Positions 1 to 9,623 of a DNA stretch of 64,000 nt are shown here, piece by piece. Origin of the DNA: Nigrospora sphaerica (lineage: Eukaryota > Ascomycota > Sordariomycetes > Amphisphaeriales > Apiosporaceae). Position 1 is the first letter of the stretch. Each line of letters opens with the position of its first letter. The translations under genes and the position numbers were made by a program. The notes beneath the pieces were generated by a model, which worked only from the letters and a program-made list of their open reading frames with translations, did not search any database and was not told where the DNA came from. The stretch is from contig JAGVVL010000002.1 of NCBI GenBank assembly GCA_018287875.1, positions 5,642,001 through 5,706,000 on the forward strand, written 5' to 3'.

Positions 1-1100
1 GCATGGCCTCGACCGCAACACTGCCTTGCATCAATATAACGCCAAGGACCAGATGGTGTTTGGCGGCGGTCGGGTGCGGGAGCGTGGGTTCGATGCTAAA
101 GGGGCAATATAACAAGCATTCCAACCCAGGAAGCACGCCTCGTGCACCCCGGTCCCCTAGCCAAGACCGGATTTCGGTATGCGGCTGGTTGGGACAAGGC
201 CCAATGCAGGTCAAGCGTGGTGGTGGTGCTGTATGTGGTGCGACAGGCACTCGACACGGACGACATGGTTCCAGCACGTACTCGTTTCATTACCAACAAA
301 CACACGCTCGCGCAGGCAAGGCAGGGAGCGCGCAAACCGTCGATATCCGCCCTTCCATCTCGTGTGTGCCCTTTTCTCGTCTCCTGCGGCTACCCGAACC
401 GTACCCAGCATGCGTGGAAGACCAGAGACGACCCAGGCCCCTCAACCAGCCTGTTAACACAACCAGGGCGGCGCCTTGCAGTATATATACATATATACAC
501 ATCTGCATGTATATTGTGCAATTTTTCGATTGAGCGTCCGGGGCGGGGGGGGGGGGGAAGGGTTGGAGCGGACGAAATCACCTGACGACGTGGCAGTCGT
601 CTGTAATTTCAAGAGCCGCACAGCCTTGCCTAGACGCGCAGAGCCGTCGTCCCCTACGCCGCGCCGCGCGAGTTGGTTTGCCGGGACCCGGGGTAAAAGG
701 AGCGCGTGGGCACGCGATGCTGGCAAGGCAGAGGAAGAGAGCCCGAGGGAGGGCGGTAGGGAGGAAGAGAGGCGGAGGGGGCGCGCCGGGCCGCATACAT
801 AAAACGAACGGCCCTCACCCGTCGATGGGACTTCTTACCCTCCTCCCTTTCCTCACTGTGCGCGAGTTCTTTTGTGGTCTTTACGCCATCGCCGCTCCTT
901 TCTCTCCCCAATCCCGCCGCCGCCCCCGTGTGTTTTCGTACCCGTCCTTCGCTCGTTGCTCTCCGCCCGTCAAACCTACACGCTCACTCGCTTACCGTTG
1001 CGTACATCCACATTATACATACCCTAATTTTCCTCTCTCGAAAAGAGAGAAAACTGCAAACCACACCCCCGCCACCCGGTAACTCCTTTTCGTCTCCGCC
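1..1100. other. Non-coding; upstream region of the broken gene at 1101
   Basis: No open frame here resembles a protein; those present overlap one another on both strands. A run of G lies at about 545-557. The last 250 bases are pyrimidine-rich with several short CT blocks, as in fungal 5' leaders, and end at the ATG at 1101. Confidence 0.5.
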
Positions 1101-1452
1101 ATGTACGGAAAATCCGTGGCCATGGGCGCGCTCGCGCTCGCCGGCGCCAGCTGGGCGCACGGCGTCGACCTCGGCCTCGGCCTCGGCCCCGACGGCCAGC
1201 CACGTGGAGCAGCTGACGGTGTCGACCGTGACCACGACCAGGTGGAGGAGCGTCACTGCCTGCCCGAACGCGGCCGCCGACTGCCCCGTCGTCACCAGCC
1301 AGGTCAAGGTCTACACGACGACCTGCCCCGTCCCGGGGTCCCGCGGCACCGCCCCGGCCGGCGGCGGCATGCCCAGCTACACCGTCGTCGAGACGCTGTA
1401 CCTGACCAACTGGCACACCGCCACCAAGTGCTCCTCGACCGTCTCCAACTGC
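1101..1452 (+). pseudogene. Remnant of a secreted Thr/Ser-rich surface protein gene, frameshifted and 3'-truncated
   Basis: The ATG at 1101 opens a clear signal peptide (MYGKSVAMGALALAGASWAH). Its frame then becomes meaningless, while the frame one base further on reads a Ser/Ala linker, the segment SHVEQLTVSTVTTT, and a Thr- and Cys-containing stretch ending STVSNC at 1452. Deleting one G of the GG at 1161-1162 would join the two. There is no in-frame ATG upstream for the second frame. A good donor, GTAAGT, follows at 1453, but no Thr-rich exon was found in the next 1.5 kb. Thr/Ser-rich proteins of this type in ascomycetes are usually secreted or GPI-anchored wall proteins; that role is inferred. 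A sequencing or assembly error could explain the frameshift but not easily the missing 3' half. Confidence 0.6.
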
Positions 1453-1517
1453 GTAAGTGAAGGCGGCCCTCCGTGCTTTCTACCCTTAGCCCGGTCCCCC
1501 CCCCCCCTCTTTTTGCC

Positions 1518-1548
<31 letters not shown>

Positions 1549-2954
1549 GAAGGGGACGGGACGTGAGAAACATTGATGCGTCTCTTTTGCTTCCTCCTTT
1601 CCATGTCTCCATCTGGACGGAGAAGGGGGGCCTTTTTGAGGATATCCTTACGTATTCCGCGTGGGAAGAGGAAGTGGGTGGGCCGTCGCCGGATGCTTGT
1701 TTGCGCGGCGTCTCCCCATTGGCCGACCGTCCTTGCACGTGCTGTGGTTACATGCTCGCGGGCGTGCATTCGCTTGGGAGGAGATGGCGCGGTCGATAGA
1801 CGCGGCGAATGCGGGTTCCCCCGGACATTGACACGCCCCGGGCAAACGGATAGTTCCCGTCTTGCCTTTCCTTCCCCACCAAAGCCTAGAAATGCCCATG
1901 TGTTCCCGGCGTGGATATATGTTAATGGTAATGAGAAAAAGGTGCGTCGCTCTGTCGACCCCACAAGGATCCGCCTCTTCCCTTCCTTTCTTCCTTCTCC
2001 TGCTCCTTCTTGGGTGGCGGAACTGTCCTCCCATTGTTCGCTGTCCAAAGCGGCGCGCCCGCGTATGTACCTTCCTTACTATGGACATAAGCTCGCCCGC
2101 GGCGGCAAAGTGGGCACGACCGGAGGGGGAAAAAAGGTACCTGTCCCCATTGGCTACATCTTGCCCCCCCGGCTCCCATGTCCGCCCGCCGACTAAATTA
2201 ATGTGAGATGAAACTCTGAATGCCGATACCCGCAAACTGTATCGTGTTGGCCTCGTCTGGTTTCCCTGGTCTCGAAGGGGCTGGGATGGGACGGCATCCC
2301 CCCCATGACGCAGATCAGATCAGGGCCGGGGCCCGGAAAGCTGGCAAACTGGGAAATGGGTTTCTCGGCGGCCCGGGGGGGTGGGCCAGCACGTTTACCG
2401 CCTGCCGGCCTGCCGTAGTGGAACACAGTAGCCTAGAGCTGTGGCTAGCGCCTGACTCCATGTGTCTCATCGCCAACCGATCGACGCAGCCCCTCAACTA
2501 CTACTGTACCTAGTACGTGGGTGAAGATCGACCGATGGCCTCGGCATGGCATGCGACAGCACATGGCACACACATGGACGCCCGCTTTGGGCCCTACGTG
2601 GCCATGCCCCCCCGCCCGCCCAAGGACGATCCAGTGCGGCGTATAGCCCAAGATCCGCTTTCAAGACCCCTCCGGGAGCGTCCAGGCCATCCCCAAGATG
2701 CGCTCAAGACGGCACTACTGAACGTATCATGACGTACTTGGGAGCTCATGAGCCCTCTAGCTGTATTCTTTCTATCCAGCCATCTCGCTGTATATCATTG
2801 CACTTCACTCGGCAGCTGAGCTACCCCGGTATCTTGGTCCTTCTCTACGGCAGCAACACGGGGCCGCCCGGCCCTCTAGCCGAAACTCCTCGCATTCCAA
2901 ACCAACCCTGTCCGCCGCCCAGCCTTATCATTACGTTTATGCCTCTACTGGGCA
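1453..2954. other. Non-coding; no gene seen
   Basis: Begins with the orphan donor GTAAGT of the broken gene, followed by a C-run and a CT microsatellite. Open frames overlap on both strands without recognisable domains. The right end is the 3' flank of the minus-strand hydrolase. Confidence 0.5.
1523..1547. repeat. (CT)n microsatellite
   Basis: About 12 uninterrupted CT units in a polypyrimidine stretch just downstream of the orphan splice donor. Confidence 0.9.
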
Positions 2955-4448
2955 TCACGCTTCCTCGACCTTGATGGACGGTAACTCGGCGCCGTCGTTT
3001 TCTTTGCCTGTAGAAATTTCGGAGTCCTTCCCTTCTCCCACCTGGCTGGTGTCGCCCATGCCGCTTGACTCGTCAGTGCCCTTGGAACCGCCAGTGCCGT
3101 TGTCGTAGGTCGACATCCATCCCCGGACCGACTCTAGAGCTTGTGAGTACTCCACGTGCACACTTTCCTTGGGCCACATGGGTGGAGGTTTGTCCCACGC
3201 ATGCTTTTCCCTTTCCACCACCCGGACTGTGATATCCTTGCCTACGTCTTTTAGACGGTCCGCAAAGCTGTGGCCCTCCGCGAGCAGCATATCATACTCG
3301 CAGATGCACAGGTGGATAGGCGGAAGCTCCATCAGCTGTTCCTCCGCCATGAGGCCAGGTGAGAGTCGGGGGTCATCACGATCTTCCTTGGGCAGTTTCG
3401 GATACAGATAGGATGCATCAAACAGATCTGTCATGTTCTTGGGGAGGGTCAGGTCGGGCTTCACGCAGCTGGTCCGCTTTCTTGGCCGGCTGATGGTGTA
3501 GTCTAATAACGGGTAAAAGAGCACAAAACCGGCTATGCGGGGTGGTTTCACGTGAGCCAGCTGGTAGCCCCATCGCAGGGGCGTCTGGAGCAGGACCCAG
3601 CTGGCCAGGGACAGGCTTCCGCCGGCCGAAAAGCCGGATATGAAAATGCGGTCGGGGTCGACGCCGAATTCGGGGGCGCGTTGCGTGATCTGCAGGATGG
3701 CATCGGCGCAATCCTCCACGGGGTTGGGGAAAGGAAACTCGGGCGCGAGGCGGTAGTTGACCGAGAAGACAACGGCATCTAGGCCCTTCACCACGGCGCC
3801 GGCCCAAAATGCATCGTCGGAAGCCTGGCCGACGACGAAGCCGCCGCCGTGAAAATTTATGAAGGCGGGGCGCTTCTCTCCCTTGCGGAAGAGGGGCTCT
3901 TTGGCCGTGGAGTCCTTGTCCTTGGAGTCCTTGGCCTTTGAGTCTTTGGGTTTGGAATCTTTGTCTTTAGTCTTGGAGTCTTTGGGTTTGCCCAGGCCCG
4001 GTGGGTTGGGTGCCCAGATCTCAACCTTGATCTTAGACTTGCCCGTAAAATCGCCCAGGGTCGAATCGAGCCATATCACCGAAGTGGGTGCTAAGGCTGA
4101 GAAGTTCATTAGGCTGAAGCCTAAATGTGCGGCCTGGCGGAGCGCGTAGGCCCGGGCCGATAGTAGCCAGCGGGAGCCCTTTTCTAGGGGGTTGACATAA
4201 TCGTCGCCGTCCGAGTTGTGCCCATTGCCCGAACCAATGTCATTGAGGCTGGTGGCTGAGGGCGACGACGTCGGATACTTTGTCTTTTTGTGAGAAGAGA
4301 ATAAGGAGCTCGAGCGATGGAGCGACGAGGGTGAGGGTTTCAGCGAGCTCTTGCTGGTCGACTTCCGCAGGCTGTTGCTCGAGAACTTTCTGGTCAACCA
4401 AGCGGTCGAGCGGCTGTGGAGCGGCGGCGGTCGGGCACCGTCTGACAT
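2955..4448 (-). CDS. erdH: Alpha/beta hydrolase (hormone-sensitive-lipase type), candidate ergosteryl-aspartate hydrolase ErdH
   Basis: A single-exon gene of 497 residues with an ATG at 4448. The hydrolase-fold motifs are all present: oxyanion-hole HGGGF at about 200-204, nucleophile elbow GFSAG with Ser274, candidate acid Asp386 (CEYDM), and His416 (KHAWD). This is the hormone-sensitive-lipase/alpha-beta-hydrolase-3 pattern, with GFSAG in place of the usual GDSAG. The first ~85 residues are Ser/Lys-rich and probably disordered, with no signal peptide. A lysine/aspartate/serine repeat (KDSK units, about 156-182) is inserted before the catalytic core. It is divergent from the AspRS-DUF2156 gene at 6293. 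In higher fungi that fusion (ErdS) makes ergosteryl-3beta-O-aspartate and a dedicated hydrolase, ErdH, reverses it; the head-to-head position is the reason for the ErdH proposal. The fold and catalytic residues are seen; the substrate is inferred. Otherwise it is a generic fungal lipase/esterase. Confidence 0.72.
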   Translation of the reverse strand: MSDGARPPPLHSRSTAWLTRKFSSNSLRKSTSKSSLKPSPSSLHRSSSLFSSHKKTKYPTSSPSATSLNDIGSGNGHNSDGDDYVNPLEKGSRWLLSARAYALRQAAHLGFSLMNFSALAPTSVIWLDSTLGDFTGKSKIKVEIWAPNPPGLGKPKDSKTKDKDSKPKDSKAKDSKDKDSTAKEPLFRKGEKRPAFINFHGGGFVVGQASDDAFWAGAVVKGLDAVVFSVNYRLAPEFPFPNPVEDCADAILQITQRAPEFGVDPDRIFISGFSAGGSLSLASWVLLQTPLRWGYQLAHVKPPRIAGFVLFYPLLDYTISRPRKRTSCVKPDLTLPKNMTDLFDASYLYPKLPKEDRDDPRLSPGLMAEEQLMELPPIHLCICEYDMLLAEGHSFADRLKDVGKDITVRVVEREKHAWDKPPPMWPKESVHVEYSQALESVRGWMSTYDNGTGGSKGTDESSGMGDTSQVGEGKDSEISTGKENDGAELPSIKVEEA

Positions 4449-6292
4449 GGCTGGCTGTGTGTGGGAAAGAAATAGAGAGCGTCACTTCTCGGCTGGCGGA
4501 TGCGTATATAGCGAGGCACCCCATCCAAAAGGGGCCGGGAAGTTGGAAAGAGTAGGCGGATTTGTGCCAAGGAGCGTCGGATGATGTCAGTCGTGGTCTG
4601 GCCCGGTTCTCTCTCCCGTGGATCGGAGCCTAGGCCAGGGCATAGCGCCACCGCACCAGCAGCACAGGAGCAGCACCGGGCAACGGGGCCGATACGGTTT
4701 GAAAGCCTACGGCCGGAGAATGAACGACTTAGGTAAGCCCGCGGCACATGGGGAAGGCGAAGCGAATTTAATCTCGCAGTTCGCGATATCACGATGGTAG
4801 TGGTGGGGGGAGAGGGGGTGGCGGTCCCAAGGAAAACAGCGGCGACAGGAATCTGCGTTCACGGCCTGAGTTCCGACGACGAATCGTGTCCTCGCATGAT
4901 GGAATGCATGTGATGGAAGGGAATTCGCGATGAAGGGGGCTGGTCCAGGCTGGGAAGCTGGCGAGGCTGCCCGGCTGACTGATGGTCGTGCAGCAACAGC
5001 TGGAGGGGCCAGACCAAGCGGGCAAAGGCGGGATGGGGATGGTGATGAGTGGTTTCAAGGGAGAGGAGAGCGACGTCATCAATCGTGAGAGTGGAGAAAC
5101 GGTAGGTAAAGTGGAGCTGATATGGAGCGCCGGGCTCCAATTCCAACCGTGAGTGGCTGGGTGGGGCGCAGGCGTGGCCAGTGTTGGACAGATCGTAGAC
5201 ATACAAGTACAAAGGATACTCTAGCTCGTAGTGATACGGCGATGGATGTCTACGACCAACATCAAGATGTATGTAGTGAGGGGTACGTACATACGTGCGA
5301 GTGTTAGGGAAATAGGCAAGCGAGGGCGGCCATCAGTGGTCTTCAATCGTTGTGAAAAGCCATAGGAAACCGAAAAAGGTGTCCATCTGGGCATCCAGCC
5401 ATCATCGGGCGACTCGGAATCTGCCCCCTGCCATTTGTCCTCATCCCTGCCACCGTAAACCCCGCTTGGCAGGGCCCGCCCAATGGGGTATCGGATGGGC
5501 TTCCCCCCCGGGAGAGAGTGCTGCTGTGGCACAAGCTACAAGGTCTTTTCGTGAGGATGAGATGAAATGGGATTCCATGACGGGGCGGAAATGCGCTTCA
5601 TCGGCCGGCCCAAGCGACTTGGCGACAGGAGACAAACCTCCGGCGATGCCTTTTAGCCCCCGCGGCTCGCGCCCTGAACGCCATCAGCCTCGAGAATGCT
5701 TGGATGCAGCTCACTCCAGAAAGGTGGGTCCGGATCCACGACCATCAGAATGCTTAACTCGTAGGCGCGGGATGACGTTTGCCCATCTCGATGCATGGGC
5801 GACAACGCCTCCCTGCAAGACAACATGGTAGACGGACCCGGCGTTTGACAGCCAGCCCGACCGCGCTCTCGCGCTCTCGGGCGCCTGGGCGCAGAATGGC
5901 AGGCTTCCAGCAGTGCCGGACAAGCGTCAGCAGGTCTGCAGCTACGTTCTGCAGGCACACGGGGTAAAAAAGCATACTAGGCCAAACCTGCTTACTCGCT
6001 TCCGTCACTCCCGCCCCTCCTGCCCTCGTCTGTTTTCTCCCGTGCAACCCCGTACGTGCGCATGTAAAAAGCGACGTCTCGGACATCTATCCTCCACCTT
6101 CGATGCCCTTCTTCCTTTGTTCCTATCCTTGACCACTCCTCATCCCGCCTCACCAGGCTCGTCTCAGTCCTCCTCCGCCGTCGGCCAGTCCCGTCTGACT
6201 GTCTGACTGACTGTTCGGCTCCTCCAAATTTCGTTTCCCTTCCACCCTCCCCACCCACACAAGCTGGCATTGCTGCCCCTCCTACCGGCAAT
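4449..6292. promoter_or_regulatory. Shared divergent intergenic region between the hydrolase and ErdS
   Basis: These 1.84 kb separate two outward-reading start codons, so they should hold both promoters. No credible gene lies inside. The ErdS-proximal 250 bases are CT-rich, like a fungal 5' leader, and contain two upstream ATGs. No TATA box stands out. Confidence 0.5.
6103..6132 (+). promoter_or_regulatory. Possible upstream ORF in the ErdS leader (9 codons)
   Basis: ATG at 6103 reads nine codons to TGA at 6130-6132, about 160 bases before the ErdS start. A minimal start-stop unit (ATG TAA) sits at 6062-6067. Both count only if transcription begins upstream of them, which the sequence cannot show. 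Confidence 0.35.
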
Positions 6293-8896
6293 ATGCATGC
6301 TCCTGCGTCCCTCGAGAGCGCATTCAAGGGACTGAGCTCGCGTCTGCGCTCCAACAGCCCCAAATCAAAAGACGTCAAGGACCCCGCCAAGGACGACACC
6401 TCCTCGGCTAGCAAGTCGTCCCGCCGTAGCGTCGACAAACACCAGAAAAAGCTCGAGAAGGGCGAACGTATCCACCGTGAGCGTGCCAGCGTCGACTCGC
6501 GGCGGAAAGAGGAGCTTGAGAAGGCGCTTGAGCAGGAAGACCCCGAGGTTCGCGAACGCTATGGCGAACTCGCCAAACCCGAGGAGTTCGCCTCCATCGC
6601 CGAGGTCGGCCAGATGCCGGTAGGCACCGAGGTCGCCTTCCGTGCCCGCATCCACACCCAGCGCCGCATCTCTCTGGCCCTTGACTTCCTGCTGCTGCGC
6701 GACCAAACCCATTCGATCCAGGGCGTGCTCACCCACACGAGCAAGAACATGATCCGCTGGGTGCAGCGTCTTCACCCCGAGTCCCTCGTGCACGTGCGCG
6801 GCAAGCTCAAGGAAGCCCCCGAGGCCGTCCGCTCCGCCACCAACCACAATGTAGAGGTCGACATCTTCTCCATTCACCTCGTCAACCCCGCCAACAACCT
6901 GCCTGGCTGGGACAACTACGAACCTCCCGAGGCCCTTCACACCCGACTCTCCAACCGCGTGCTCGACCTGCGCCACCCCTCCAACCACGCCATCTTCAAA
7001 ATCCGCTCCATGCTTGTGCGCATGTTCCGCGAGACCCTGGACGCCGATGGCTTCCTCGAGATCCAGACCCCCAAGCTACAGCCCGCCGCCACTGAGAGTG
7101 GCGCCTCGGTCTTCAAGGTCAACTACTTTGGCCGCACCGCCTTCCTGGCCCAGAGCCCCCAATTGGCCAAGCAGATGGCCATTTCGGCCGATATGAAGAA
7201 GGTTTTCGAGATTGGCCCCGTCTTTCGTGCCGAGAACTCCAACACGCATCGCCACTTGACCGAGTACACCGGCCTCGACATCGAGATGGCCATCCACAGC
7301 GACTACCACGAGCTCATGGCCGTAATTGACAAGACGCTCAAGGCCATGATCAAGGCCGCACAGGCGATGCCCGAGATGCAGGTCGTGCGGGAGCGGTGGC
7401 CGAGCGAGGACGCCATTGTGCTCGACGAAACTCCCGTCATTCCCTTCCCGGAGGGCATCCAGATGCTGCGCGACGATGGCAGGGACGTGGAAATGGAGGA
7501 TCTTTCGACCCGCGATGAGATCCGACTGGGTCAGCTGGTCAAGGAGAAGTACGGCACCGATTTGTTTATCCTGGACAAGTTCCCGGCCAACGCCCGTCCC
7601 TTCTACACTCACAAAGACGACAACAACCCGGAATTCACAAACTCGTTTGACATATTCCTCCGCGGCCAGGAGATCTGCACCGGCGGTCAGCGCATTCACG
7701 ACGCGAAGCTTCTCCGCGACAGTATGCGGAAGGCCAAGATACGAGAGGATGACATGTCCGAGTACCTGACGGCCTTTGATCTTGGAGCGCCACCCCACGG
7801 CGGAGCGGGACTCGGTCTGGAACGGGTGGTTTTCCTTCTGCTGAACCTTGGTGACGTCAGGAATGCCACCATGTTCCATCGCGACCCCAAGTCGCTCCCG
7901 GCGAAGCCCCCTGGACTGCCGCACCCGGAGGCCGACACGACCAAGCACTGGTTGTTCACCGAGCCGCCGCCTATCGAGAAGCTCATCGCCAACTACGGTG
8001 ATGCTTCCAACACGTCCTGGCTGGACGAACGTTTTGAGATCTGGCGCCACGAAACTGGCGCTGCCGTGGGCTGGGCCCGACAGGACCACTTCGCCATGGT
8101 CGTGGGTGACCCGCTCTGCGACCAGTCCCAGTACACCGAAGTGATATCCTCCTTCATCAAGTACTGCACCCAGGAAAGGAAGCTGACGCCTATCTGGATG
8201 CTGGTATCGCACGAGGTTCAACACGTGCTGGCCGAGAGCCACAAGTGGCGCACCCTGAGCTGCACTGAAGAGCAGCGTGTCGACTCGGAGCACCACCACC
8301 AGCCCGAGAACTACAAACACAACCTGCGCCGGGTCGAGCGTGAGGGCGTCGAGATCGAAGAAGTGCAGGTCACGGACGATTTGAAGGCGCGTGCCAACAA
8401 GGCCATCGAAGCTTGGAAAGCGTCGCGCGGTGAAAAGGGCAAGCAGGTCCATCTCACCGAAATCCGCCCCTGGATCGACGTGGAGCACAGACGGTACTTC
8501 ACGGCCGAGAAGGATGGCGAGGTGCTCGCCATGGTGGTCCTGGCCCAGCTTGCGCCGCGCCACGGCTGGCAGGTCAAGTGGGCGCTCGACTTCCCGGGCT
8601 CCCCCAACGGTGTCATCGAGGTTCTCGTCGAGCAGGCGCTGTCGGCGGTCACGGGTCCCGTTACTTTCGGCGCCGGTGTTTCGGAGAAGCTGACGCCCGG
8701 TGCGCGCCTGGGCGGCGTCCGCGCCAAGTTCCTGGCCAATACGTACGAGCTCATCATCAAGAGCCTGCGCCTCGGCAACAAGGCTTCGTTCCGCGAGAAG
8801 TTTGGCGTCGTGGGCGAGTCCGTATACATCTGCTACCCGCGCCACGGCGTGGGTGTCCAGGACCTCAAGGAGATTGTCCGCTTCTTCGAGGACTAG
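6293..8896 (+). CDS. erdS: Aspartyl-tRNA synthetase fused to a DUF2156 aminoacyl-tRNA transferase domain (ergosteryl-3beta-O-L-aspartate synthase, ErdS)
   Basis: Single exon, 867 residues. Order: a Lys/Glu-rich N-terminal extension (about 20-100); an OB-fold anticodon-binding domain (about 110-205); and a class-II synthetase core with QSPQLAKQM near 290, motif 2 (FRAEN from 311, then HRHLTEYTGLDIE) and motif 3 (GLGLER at about 506-511). This part aligns by eye with eukaryotic cytosolic AspRS, which ends near 540. From about 556 to the end follows a DUF2156 domain, the GNAT-like fold of bacterial MprF/lysyl-phosphatidylglycerol synthases; PNGVIEVL is one of its conserved-looking blocks. Known for this fusion: it charges tRNA-Asp and transfers the aspartate to the 3beta-hydroxyl of ergosterol, so it acts on membrane sterol rather than in translation. 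Whether it also supplies Asp-tRNA for translation cannot be told here. Both halves look intact. The plain AspRS expected elsewhere in the genome is not in this window. Confidence 0.93.
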   Translation: MHAPASLESAFKGLSSRLRSNSPKSKDVKDPAKDDTSSASKSSRRSVDKHQKKLEKGERIHRERASVDSRRKEELEKALEQEDPEVRERYGELAKPEEFASIAEVGQMPVGTEVAFRARIHTQRRISLALDFLLLRDQTHSIQGVLTHTSKNMIRWVQRLHPESLVHVRGKLKEAPEAVRSATNHNVEVDIFSIHLVNPANNLPGWDNYEPPEALHTRLSNRVLDLRHPSNHAIFKIRSMLVRMFRETLDADGFLEIQTPKLQPAATESGASVFKVNYFGRTAFLAQSPQLAKQMAISADMKKVFEIGPVFRAENSNTHRHLTEYTGLDIEMAIHSDYHELMAVIDKTLKAMIKAAQAMPEMQVVRERWPSEDAIVLDETPVIPFPEGIQMLRDDGRDVEMEDLSTRDEIRLGQLVKEKYGTDLFILDKFPANARPFYTHKDDNNPEFTNSFDIFLRGQEICTGGQRIHDAKLLRDSMRKAKIREDDMSEYLTAFDLGAPPHGGAGLGLERVVFLLLNLGDVRNATMFHRDPKSLPAKPPGLPHPEADTTKHWLFTEPPPIEKLIANYGDASNTSWLDERFEIWRHETGAAVGWARQDHFAMVVGDPLCDQSQYTEVISSFIKYCTQERKLTPIWMLVSHEVQHVLAESHKWRTLSCTEEQRVDSEHHHQPENYKHNLRRVEREGVEIEEVQVTDDLKARANKAIEAWKASRGEKGKQVHLTEIRPWIDVEHRRYFTAEKDGEVLAMVVLAQLAPRHGWQVKWALDFPGSPNGVIEVLVEQALSAVTGPVTFGAGVSEKLTPGARLGGVRAKFLANTYELIIKSLRLGNKASFREKFGVVGESVYICYPRHGVGVQDLKEIVRFFED

Positions 8897-9623
8897 AGAG
8901 AGGACGCCCGTCTGCACCGGTTGGGTAGCGCGTGGGGCAGACCGTAGATTTTCGAGCTGGGAACTCCGTCTTTGCGAAATGGGTTTGAGATATCCTGTGG
9001 TGCGACTAAGAGAGTAAGCAACGAAAGGCTTGTTGTTTTCCTATGTCTTTCTCTTGTATTTTTGTTTTTTTAATTTTCGGCACGCAGCGGTGGACGGCCG
9101 TAGCGCCGTCTTTAGATTCCCCCCCCCCTTTATTACCATTTTACGAGATAGATGCGAGGCATGGGCTAGATGGTAATGGACATCTGAAGAGTTTTCCCCA
9201 CAGCTGGCGCCTTTCATTTTTTACATCGCATGGGAATACGTGAATGATGTAAGCACTTTTGTGTAAGCACTTTGTGTATCGGGAAGCGCTGGACAATTTT
9301 GGTCCGGGTTCCTCGCTACACAAGCGACAAGCCGACCATTGCGTGATACGACAACCGGGATTTATGCGACGCTCGTGGCTATTGGTTTCGATGGGCAGTT
9401 GCGCGATTATGCCCATGCGGGACCGGTATATACACGTCGTGCCAGTCAGCCACCGACTCTACCATGTCCTTCTGTATCTTTAGCTTACAACCGACAATGC
9501 AAGAAACTTCTATAACTTCGCTCCACCCCCCCACGTTGTTCTCACGCGTCCGGTTCCCGAGCGAGGACCCTCGGACGGCATCTCGCGCCGCCAATTAGAA
9601 GCGGTAGCACGCGGCGCCCCCTC
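8897..9623. other. Convergent 3' spacer between ErdS and GEA2
   Basis: The two genes read towards each other, so this stretch should contain both 3' untranslated regions. T-rich runs at about 9030-9080 and 9120-9140 would suit ErdS 3'-end formation. No coding frame is convincing. Confidence 0.5.

Noticed and set aside
7076..8917. 613-codon minus-strand frame opposite ErdS
   Set aside because: Antisense shadow of the strongly GC3-biased ErdS coding sequence.
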